Shown here piece after piece: positions 1-5,786 of a stretch of DNA of 10,943 nt. How positions within the stretch are numbered: the first letter of the stretch is position 1; every line of letters begins with the position of its first letter. The DNA comes from Zoogloea sp041911615 (GTDB lineage Bacteria > Pseudomonadota > Gammaproteobacteria > Burkholderiales > Rhodocyclaceae): assembly GCF_041911615.1 (NCBI RefSeq), contig NZ_JAYROR010000053.1, positions 1-10,943 on the forward strand. The letters run 5' to 3'. Made by a program: the position numbers and the translations under genes. The notes beneath the pieces were generated by a model. It searched no databases. It saw nothing but the letters and a program-made list of their open reading frames with translations, and had not been told where the DNA came from.

Positions 1-453
1 CACGACCGGCGGCGGTTCGACGACCACCGGCGCGGCGGGCGCCGCGGCGCCGACGGTCAGCTCGCCGGCGATGGCGCGGCGCAGGTCGTCGATCAGGTCG
101 GGATCGGCTGGCGCGGGCTGCACGCCCTGCTCCAGGTAGCCGAACATGTCGCGCACGGCGCCGGTGGAGGACAGGATCACGTCCATCACTTCGGGCGTCA
201 CCGACATCTCGCCGTTACGCAGCAGATCGAACAGGTTTTCGGTGAGGTGACACAGGGTGACCAGCTCGGCCGCATTGAGGAAGCCGGCGCCGCCCTTGAT
301 GGTGTGAAAGCCCCGGAAAATGTCGTTCAGCAGGCCCTTGTCGCCGGGCGCCCGCTCCAGGTCCACCAGCTTGTTGTCGACCCCGGACAGGAGATCCCCC
401 GCTTCGACGAGGAAATCCTGCAGCAGGTCTTCCATCCCGGAAAAATCGCTCAT
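1..453 (-). CDS. cheA: Chemotaxis histidine kinase CheA, N-terminal part (cut by window edge)
   Basis: This is the first 151 codons of CheA, the cytoplasmic kinase that takes signals from receptor arrays and phosphorylates CheY, CheB and probably the CheV receivers. The visible part is the P1 histidine-phosphotransfer domain, about residues 1-105. It contains the phospho-acceptor motif FHTIKGGAGFL with the acceptor His at residue 50 and the following Lys53-Gly-Gly. After about residue 130 the chain becomes an Ala/Pro/Val-rich linker, as expected between P1 and P2. The dimerisation, ATPase and CheW-like domains lie beyond position 1. The ATG at 453 is preceded by an AAGGAG ribosome-binding site about eight bases upstream, which supports this start. 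It follows cheZ after a 124-base gap and is probably in the same transcript. Family identity is secure; only completeness is unknown. Confidence 0.95.
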   Translation of the reverse strand, partial: MSDFSGMEDLLQDFLVEAGDLLSGVDNKLVDLERAPGDKGLLNDIFRGFHTIKGGAGFLNAAELVTLCHLTENLFDLLRNGEMSVTPEVMDVILSSTGAVRDMFGYLEQGVQPAPADPDLIDDLRRAIAGELTVGAAAPAAPVVVEPPPVV

Positions 454-482
454 TGCTATCACTCCTTGCGGTGTTGCCCGCT

Positions 483-503
483 CACGCCGCGCGCGGCGGC
501 GTG
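483..503. repeat. GC-rich inverted repeat between cheZ and cheA
   Basis: CACGCCGC (483-490) pairs perfectly with GCGGCGTG (496-503) around a five-base GC loop, in the 124-base gap between the cheZ stop and the cheA start. No T-run follows it in the direction of transcription, so it is not a classical intrinsic terminator. It could be an mRNA stability or processing element that sets cheA levels relative to cheZ, or a chance palindrome in very GC-rich DNA. The rest of the gap shows no convincing promoter. Confidence 0.4.
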
Positions 504-577
504 CATCAATCGTGGCAGGTGGTCCGGCCGCCGGCGCGGCGCCCTTTGGCGCACGCCGACCGCGCGTCCAGCCCGTC

Positions 578-1444
578 TCAGAATCCGAGGCTTTCGAGCA
601 GGTCGTCGACCTGCTCCTGGTTCGAAACCACGTCGTCGCGACCGACGGCGTTGATGACCGGGCCGTTCATCAGACCTTCCGGCGCGTCGACCTTGCGGTC
701 GGCCGGCATCGCCTCGATGAGCACCTGCAGCAGTTGCTGCTCGAGCCCCTGGGCCAGATCGACGACCTTCTTGATGACCTGTCCGGTGAGATCCTGGAAG
801 TCCTGGGCCATCATGATTTCCATCAGCTGCGCGTTGGTCTCGCGGCTGCCGTCCACCACCGTGCCGAGGAAGTCGCGGGTCTCGCCGGCCAGCAGGCGGA
901 ACTCGTCCGGATTGAGCTGGCGGGCGTACAGGCGATCCCAGCGGCTGCGCAGGATCTCGGCGTTGGCCTGGACGCGGTCCTGGATCGGCTTGGCGATGTC
1001 GGTGGCGTTGAGCACCTTGCTCGCCGCCTGTTCGGTCATCTCGGCGATGTAGCTCAGACGCTGGCGGGCGTCGGGAATCGCGTGGGCCGCCTCCTGCAGG
1101 CTGCGGTCGTAACCCAGTTCGCGCAAGGTGTCGTGGAGTTGTCGCGTCATCACGCCGATCCTGTTGAAAACGGTGTCGGAACGGTGGCCGCGGCTGTCTT
1201 CCTCCTCGTCGGTCGCGGCGGCGTCGGGATGTTCGGCGGTGTACTCGCTGGCCACCGAGTCGAACAGGGCTTGCAGTTCGTCGTCGTCGCTGCCGGTGCT
1301 GGCGCCGGCACTGGGGTTGCCGGCGACGACCTCGAGCCGCGGCGGCGGGGCGGCCGCACCGGCCGGGGCGCCGGCGATGCTGTCGAAGAGCGCCTGCAGA
1401 TCGTCGGAGTCGCCGGATTCATCGAATTTGAGACGTTTTGCCAT
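578..1444 (-). CDS. cheZ: CheY-P phosphatase CheZ
   Basis: CheZ speeds dephosphorylation of CheY-P and so ends the tumble signal. The protein is 288 residues, longer than E. coli CheZ (about 214), with the extra length in an acidic, Ala/Pro-rich N-terminus. The signature MAQDFQDLTGQ is present, and the catalytic residues equivalent to E. coli Asp143 and Gln147 are Asp218 and Gln222. The last twelve residues, EQVDDLLESLGF, form the conserved C-terminal CheY-binding peptide. Residues around 90-240 are mostly helical, as expected for the four-helix-bundle dimer. The N-terminus carries two near-identical motifs, DDLQALFDSIA (14-24) and DELQALFDSVA (55-65). The ATG at 1444 has a GGAG site seven bases upstream. 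It lies 27 bases after cheY, consistent with one operon. Confidence 0.96.
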   Translation of the reverse strand: MAKRLKFDESGDSDDLQALFDSIAGAPAGAAAPPPRLEVVAGNPSAGASTGSDDDELQALFDSVASEYTAEHPDAAATDEEEDSRGHRSDTVFNRIGVMTRQLHDTLRELGYDRSLQEAAHAIPDARQRLSYIAEMTEQAASKVLNATDIAKPIQDRVQANAEILRSRWDRLYARQLNPDEFRLLAGETRDFLGTVVDGSRETNAQLMEIMMAQDFQDLTGQVIKKVVDLAQGLEQQLLQVLIEAMPADRKVDAPEGLMNGPVINAVGRDDVVSNQEQVDDLLESLGF

Positions 1445-1471
1445 GATGGAGCTCCGTCCTGTCGGTGGCCG

Positions 1472-1870
1472 TCAGGCCGCTTTCTTGCCCATCTTCTCGA
1501 AAATCTTTTCGAGCTTCTCGGAAAGGGTCGCCGCGGTGAAGGGCTTGACGATGTAGCCGCTGGCCCCCGCCTGCGCCGCCGCGATGATGTTCTCCTTCTT
1601 CGCCTCGGCGGTGATCATCAGCACCGGCAGATGCTTGAGGGCCGGATTGGCGCGGATGTTCTGCAGCAGGGTCAGCCCGTCCATGTTCGGCATGTTCCAG
1701 TCGGTCACGACGAAATCGAAAGGCAGCGAGTTGAGCTTCTGCAGCGCGATCTGCCCGTCTTCGGCCTCGTCCACGTTGGCGAAGCCGAGCTCCTTGAGCA
1801 GGTTGCGGACGATCCGCCGCATGGTGGAAAAGTCATCGACGACGAGAAATTTCATCTTGGGGTCCGACAT
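1472..1870 (-). CDS. cheY: Chemotaxis response regulator CheY
   Basis: This is a 132-residue single-domain receiver with no output domain, the length of CheY. Once phosphorylated by CheA it diffuses to the flagellar switch protein FliM and changes rotation. All key residues fall at the E. coli CheY numbers: acidic pocket Asp12/Asp13, phospho-acceptor Asp57 (in VVTDWNMPNMDG), switch Thr87 and Tyr106, and Lys109 followed by Pro110. Trp58, Asn59 and Met60 also match CheY. Its place directly before cheZ, and in the same unit as cheA, makes it the motor-controlling CheY and not a general receiver. The ATG at 1868-1870 has a GGAG-type site just upstream that sits in the 15-base gap after cheV. Confidence 0.98.
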   Translation of the reverse strand: MSDPKMKFLVVDDFSTMRRIVRNLLKELGFANVDEAEDGQIALQKLNSLPFDFVVTDWNMPNMDGLTLLQNIRANPALKHLPVLMITAEAKKENIIAAAQAGASGYIVKPFTAATLSEKLEKIFEKMGKKAA

Positions 1871-1885
1871 GTTGTTGATCTCCGT

Positions 1886-2839
1886 TCAGTCCCGGCAGGA
1901 CCGCATCAGCAGGGGGCGCAGGGTGTCTGCCAGGACGTCGGCGTCGAACTTGGCCACGTAGGCGTCGACGCCGACACTCTTGCCCATCGCCCGGTTGGCC
2001 TCCGACGACAGGGATGAATGCATGACCACCGGAATGCCCTCGAAGCGGGCATCGGACTTGATGTTGCGGGTGAGCACGTAGCCGTCCATTTCCGGCATCT
2101 CGGCGTCCACCAGGATCAGATTGACCTCGTCGCGCAGATCGACCCCGCGCTGCTGGGCGTGGCTGGCCATGCCTTCGAGACGGGTCCACGCCTCCAGGCC
2201 ATTGAGGGCGTGCTTGTGACGCACGCCGAGCTTGTCGAGGGTTTCGGCGATCTTCTTGCGGGCCACCGCGGAGTCGTCGACGAAGAAGACATTGACGTCG
2301 CCACCGCCTTCGAGCGGATGGATCTGGCCGACCACGGCTTCGCCGAAGGTGCTCGCGAGGATGGTTTCGACATCGAGGATCGACACCAGCTTGCCGTCCT
2401 GCAGCTCGGTGATGGCGGTGATGAAGTGATGGCCGCTGGAGGTGACGTTGTCCGGCGCGCGAACTTTGTCCCACTCGACGCGGATGATGCGATCCACCTC
2501 GTGCACCAGGAAGCCGAGGGTGCGCTTGCTGTACTCGGTCACCATCATCGAGCCGCCCAGGGGCTCGCCGGGGGCGGAGATGCCCATCACCTTGGCGAGG
2601 GCCAGCACGGGGATGACGTTGCCGCGCAGGGAGATCAGGCCTTCGACACCGGCCGGCATGTTGGGCGCCTTGGTGATGAAGGGGGTACGCGACACCTCGC
2701 GCACCTTGAACACGTTGATCCCGAAGATCTCCTGGGTGCCCAGGGAGAACAGCAGGATTTCCATGCGGTTAGAACCCGCCAGTTTGGTCCTGGCGTCCAC
2801 CGACTCCAGCAACCCGCGATCGACATGATCCATGTTCAT
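1886..2839 (-). CDS. cheV: CheV coupling protein (CheW-receiver fusion), downstream copy
   Basis: This is a 317-residue CheV. A CheW-like coupling domain (about residues 10-165, with FGINVFKVREV at 39-49) docks to receptors and CheA. A C-terminal receiver (about 182-312) can be phosphorylated by CheA. Receiver residues are Asp188/Asp189, phospho-acceptor Asp245 (in LVDAEMPEMDGY), Ser275 at the switch position and Lys297, which is followed by Phe where CheY has Pro, as in the neighbouring copy. CheV proteins are known as CheW substitutes that may act in adaptation or as a phosphate sink. The ATG at 2839 has AGGAG only four bases upstream; a second in-frame ATG at 2833 has a spacing of ten, so the start could be two codons later. 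It is one of two tandem copies with only 15 bases between them. Confidence 0.95.
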   Translation of the reverse strand: MNMDHVDRGLLESVDARTKLAGSNRMEILLFSLGTQEIFGINVFKVREVSRTPFITKAPNMPAGVEGLISLRGNVIPVLALAKVMGISAPGEPLGGSMMVTEYSKRTLGFLVHEVDRIIRVEWDKVRAPDNVTSSGHHFITAITELQDGKLVSILDVETILASTFGEAVVGQIHPLEGGGDVNVFFVDDSAVARKKIAETLDKLGVRHKHALNGLEAWTRLEGMASHAQQRGVDLRDEVNLILVDAEMPEMDGYVLTRNIKSDARFEGIPVVMHSSLSSEANRAMGKSVGVDAYVAKFDADVLADTLRPLLMRSCRD

Positions 2840-2854
2840 CTCGCTCCTCTTTCC

Positions 2855-3826
2855 TCAGACGGCCTTGGCCGCGGCAGCATGTTTGGTGATGAGGCGCCGC
2901 AGGACTTCGGCCAGCCGCTGCGGCTCGAACTTGGCGACGTATTCATCCACCCCGACCGAGCGGCCGAGTTGCTGGTTGGACATGCCCGACAGCGACGAGT
3001 GCATGATGACCGGCACGCCCTCGAAGCGCGGATCGGTCTTGATGCGCTTGGTGAGGATGTAGCCGTCCATTTCCGGCATTTCCACGTCGGTGAGCATCAG
3101 CGCCATCATGTCCTTGACCTTGCGCCCCGACGAGGCGGCGTAGCCGGCGAGCTTTTCCAGCTCGTCCCAGGCCTGGCGGCCATTGACGGCGCCCACGTAG
3201 CGCACCCCCAGCGCGTCGAGGGTGCGCTCGATCTGCTTGCGAGCCACCGACGAGTCGTCGGCGAAGTACACCGTGACGGGCTCTTCGGCCACGATCGGCT
3301 CGATGCCCTTGAACAGGAACTCGTCGTCGTAGCGGGTGGTTTCGGAGAGCACCTTTTCCACGTCGAGCAGCATCACCAGCTTGGGACCGGGCAGCTCGGT
3401 GACGGCGGTGACGAGGCCGCCCAGGTTGGCGGTCAGCATGTCGGGCGGCACGCGCATCTGCGACCAGTCCAGGCGCAGGATGGTGTCCACCGCCTCGACC
3501 AGGAAGCCCTGGGTGTGGCCGTTGTATTCGGTGACGATCATGATGTCCCGCGGCGAGTCGGAGCCCATCCCCGCGTACTTGGCGAGATCGACCACCGGCA
3601 CCAGCACGCCACGCAGGCTGACCATCCCCTCGACCGACGAGGGCATTTCGGGCGCGGCGGTGATCGGCGGCGTGCGCATCACTTCGCGCACCTTGAACAC
3701 GTTGATCCCGAAGGTTTCGCGCCGTCCGGTGCGCGGGTCGGTGCCAAGGGTGAACAACAGGATTTCGAGCTTGTTGGTGCCCGCCAGCCTGGTACGCGCG
3801 TCAATGTTCTTGAGAAGTTCCGACAT
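2855..3826 (-). CDS. cheV: CheV coupling protein (CheW-receiver fusion), promoter-proximal copy
   Basis: This is a 323-residue CheV with an N-terminal CheW-like domain (about residues 1-170) and a C-terminal receiver (about 183-315). Receiver residues are Asp190/Asp191, phospho-acceptor Asp247 (in LTDVEMPEMDGY), Ser277 and Lys299. Compared with the next gene it has a short extra charged loop (DPRTGRRE) before FGINVFKVREV in the CheW-like domain, and a C-terminal Ala/Lys tail. Lack of cheW in the window fits a role as a coupling protein here. I chose the ATG at 3826 because a GGAG site lies eight bases upstream; a longer frame starting with TTG at 3856 has no such site. It is the first gene behind a sigma-28-like promoter, so it probably leads a cheV-cheV-cheY-cheZ-cheA unit. 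Confidence 0.95.
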   Translation of the reverse strand: MSELLKNIDARTRLAGTNKLEILLFTLGTDPRTGRRETFGINVFKVREVMRTPPITAAPEMPSSVEGMVSLRGVLVPVVDLAKYAGMGSDSPRDIMIVTEYNGHTQGFLVEAVDTILRLDWSQMRVPPDMLTANLGGLVTAVTELPGPKLVMLLDVEKVLSETTRYDDEFLFKGIEPIVAEEPVTVYFADDSSVARKQIERTLDALGVRYVGAVNGRQAWDELEKLAGYAASSGRKVKDMMALMLTDVEMPEMDGYILTKRIKTDPRFEGVPVIMHSSLSGMSNQQLGRSVGVDEYVAKFEPQRLAEVLRRLITKHAAAAKAV

Positions 3827-3834
3827 CACTCGAT

Positions 3835-3840
3835 CTCCGT
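3835..3840 (-). promoter_or_regulatory. Ribosome-binding site deciding the start of the first cheV
   Basis: Minus-strand ACGGAG lies eight bases before the ATG at 3824-3826. No comparable site precedes the in-frame TTG at 3856, so this decides in favour of the shorter, 323-residue protein. Confidence 0.7.
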
Positions 3841-3887
3841 CGCCGACCACCTGCAATCACGATGAGGCAGGCCCCGACTTGGTATCA

Positions 3888-3914
3888 ATATCGGCGGGGG
3901 CCGCACAATCTTGA
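3888..3914 (-). promoter_or_regulatory. Sigma-28 (FliA) promoter candidate for cheV-cheV-cheY-cheZ-cheA
   Basis: On the minus strand TCAAGATT (3914-3907) and GCCGATAT (3895-3888) are separated by 11 bases. The enterobacterial FliA consensus is TAAAGTTT, 11 bases, GCCGATAA, so the match is 6/8 and 7/8 with exact spacing. It lies in the 107-base gap between the receptor stop and the cheV start, with a leader of roughly 55 bases. Location before motility genes in the correct orientation strengthens the call. A start point near 3881 is inferred. Confidence 0.7.
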
Positions 3915-3933
3915 GTGCGCCCACGCCCCGCCG

Positions 3934-5613
3934 TCAGGCCCGGTAGCCGATCCGGAAGCCGCCCCAGTGGCGGCCGTTTACGTAAATCGGCGCCGAAATG
4001 TCGTGCATGATCTCGCCGGTATCGCGGCGGTAAGTCTGGATCAGGAACGGCATCTCGTTCTTGCCGCACTGCTTGCCGACCCGGTCGTCGAAGATGCGCT
4101 TGGTGCGGCTGCCGACGATGTCCTTGGCGTAGTCGCCGGTGAGCGGCTGGCTGTAGCGCTTGTTGTGGGTGGGCACGTAACCGTTGCGGTCGGTACCTAT
4201 GGCATAGACCACTTCGGCGTTGCCGTCGAGCAGCCCTTCCTGCAGCGGCGGCAGGATCCGGTCGGTGAGCGCATCGAAGCGGGTCGCGTACTTCTGCGGC
4301 CGGGTGTCGGGTATCGGCTTGTAGGTCTCGTCGAACAGATCGTGCTCGCTGATCTGGCCGCCCGCCACCGCCCGTTCGAGGATCTGGCCGGCCTGACGGG
4401 CCGCGTCGCGCACCAGATCGGGCATCTTCTTGTGGACCGTCATCGCCCGCTCGCCCTCGGGGCCGAGCTTGAAGACCTGCTGGATCTCCTTCAGATTCAC
4501 CGCCAGATCGCGCAGGCTGGTGGCCTCGTGCAAGGTGTCGCGCGCGCCGGCCGAGTTGCAGCCCGCCATCTCCATGATCTGCCGCACGTGGCCGGCGATC
4601 TGGCCCGCCTCGTGGCTGTGGGCGTTGATCGCGGTGGCGATCGACTCGATGCGCGCCATCGTCTGCTCGGCGCCGTGGTTGATCTGCTCGAGGGAGCTGG
4701 CCGCACGCCGGGCCAGCTCGGCCCCCGCGTGGGCCTGGGCGCTGCCCACGTCGATGGCGGCGATGGCCGACTTGGTCTCGGCCTGGATCGCCGCGATCAT
4801 GTCGCCGATCTCCCGCGTCGCCGACGAGGTCCGCTCGGCCAGCTTGCGCACTTCGTCGGCCACCACCGCGAAACCGCGCCCCTGCTCGCCGGCACGGGCG
4901 GCCTCGATGGCCGCGTTGAGGGCCAGCAGGTTGGTCTGGTCGGCAATCTCGTGGATCACCTTGACGATGCCGCTGATCGCCTGGGAGCGATCGCCCAGCG
5001 CCGCGATCACCCGCGCCGAATCCGACACCGAGCAGGCGATCCGCTCGATCTCCCGCGCCGCGTGGGTGGCCACCTCGCCCCCCTGCACCGACAGTTCGCG
5101 AGCGGCCTGGGCGTTGCTGGCGGTACGGCTGGCGTGATCGGCCACTTCGTTGACGCCGGCGGTCATCTGCTCGATCGCCGACGCCATGCTCTCTGCCGCG
5201 CTCTGCTGCCCCCCCGAACCTTCGACCACGCGGCCGGCGTAGTCGGACAGCAGGTCGGCCGCCTCCGACACCCGCTGGGCATCGAAGATCACCTTGCCGA
5301 CGATGCCCTGCAGGCTGCCGATCAGCTCGTTGAAGGCCTCCTCCACCTCGCCGACCTGGCCGCCGGCCACCGGCGCCCGCCGGGACAGGTCGCCGTCCCG
5401 GTACATCGCCCGCATCGTCTCGCGCAACTCGGCCAGCGGCTGCACGAAGAGCACCCGCATCGCCATCGCGACAGCGACCCCGACAAACACCCCCAGCGCG
5501 ATGGACACCCCCACGAAGGCCGCCGACGCCGACAGGCCGAACGCCAGCCCCGCGCCTGCGGCCCCCAGCGCGGCCGTCGCGCCAATGGCTCCCGAGACAA
5601 GATGAATTGGCAT
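3934..5613 (-). CDS. Methyl-accepting chemotaxis protein with C-terminal cytoplasmic sensor-like domain
   Basis: This is a 559-residue chemoreceptor. Two hydrophobic helices (about residues 5-29 and 31-55) follow each other with almost no loop between them, so there is no periplasmic ligand domain. A HAMP-like segment follows (about 57-110), then the signalling coiled coil with the conserved hairpin tip near residues 222-262 (EIADQTNLLALNAAIEAARA, then GRGFAVVADEVRKLAERT). Beyond about residue 385 is an extra domain of some 170 residues. Its closing stretch (HDISAPIYVNGRHWGGFRIG) resembles the final strands of Cache/PAS-like sensory domains. Signal sensing is therefore probably cytoplasmic; the ligand is unknown. 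There is no CheR-tether pentapeptide at the C-terminus. I chose the ATG at 5613 although its GGAGG site is about 12 bases away; a TTG at 5676 would add 21 unlikely Arg/Trp-rich residues. It has its own sigma-28-like promoter. Confidence 0.9.
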   Translation of the reverse strand: MPIHLVSGAIGATAALGAAGAGLAFGLSASAAFVGVSIALGVFVGVAVAMAMRVLFVQPLAELRETMRAMYRDGDLSRRAPVAGGQVGEVEEAFNELIGSLQGIVGKVIFDAQRVSEAADLLSDYAGRVVEGSGGQQSAAESMASAIEQMTAGVNEVADHASRTASNAQAARELSVQGGEVATHAAREIERIACSVSDSARVIAALGDRSQAISGIVKVIHEIADQTNLLALNAAIEAARAGEQGRGFAVVADEVRKLAERTSSATREIGDMIAAIQAETKSAIAAIDVGSAQAHAGAELARRAASSLEQINHGAEQTMARIESIATAINAHSHEAGQIAGHVRQIMEMAGCNSAGARDTLHEATSLRDLAVNLKEIQQVFKLGPEGERAMTVHKKMPDLVRDAARQAGQILERAVAGGQISEHDLFDETYKPIPDTRPQKYATRFDALTDRILPPLQEGLLDGNAEVVYAIGTDRNGYVPTHNKRYSQPLTGDYAKDIVGSRTKRIFDDRVGKQCGKNEMPFLIQTYRRDTGEIMHDISAPIYVNGRHWGGFRIGYRA

Positions 5614-5712
5614 GGCGTCCCGCCACCTCCACAGCAAGAATGAAGGACCGGCGCGCTTGCACGGCCGGCGTCGCAACGGGAGACGCGCACGCGCACCGCC
5701 GTATCGACGCTC

Positions 5713-5740
5713 TTATCGACAGCCTTACAGTGGAACTTTA
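5713..5740 (-). promoter_or_regulatory. Sigma-28 (FliA) promoter candidate for the C-terminal-sensor receptor gene
   Basis: Minus-strand TAAAGTTC (5740-5733) and GTCGATAA (5720-5713) each match the FliA consensus at 7/8 positions. The gap is 12 bases, one more than the enterobacterial optimum. It sits in the 173-base gap between the response-regulator stop and the receptor ATG, about 93 bases before that ATG if transcription starts near 5706. A second, weaker set with exact 11-base spacing (TAAGGCTG at 5727-5720, GTCGATAC at 5708-5701) overlaps it. The rest of the gap holds no recognisable gene. Confidence 0.6.
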
Positions 5741-5786
5741 AGCAGCGCCCGATGCGGTTGCGGGGCGGGGGTGGAAACCGGCGGAA

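Noticed and set aside
539..552. Five-base stem (GCGCC/GGCGC) with a CTTT loop between cheZ and cheA
   Set aside because: Too short to separate from background palindromes at this GC content.
3827..3856. Ten-residue N-terminal extension of the first CheV from a TTG
   Set aside because: TTG without a ribosome-binding site; the ATG at 3826 has GGAG at good spacing and the longer form would sit in the promoter leader.
5614..5676. Twenty-one-residue extension of the receptor from a TTG
   Set aside because: Arg/Trp-rich, weak start codon, and would disrupt the usual short N-terminus before the first membrane helix.
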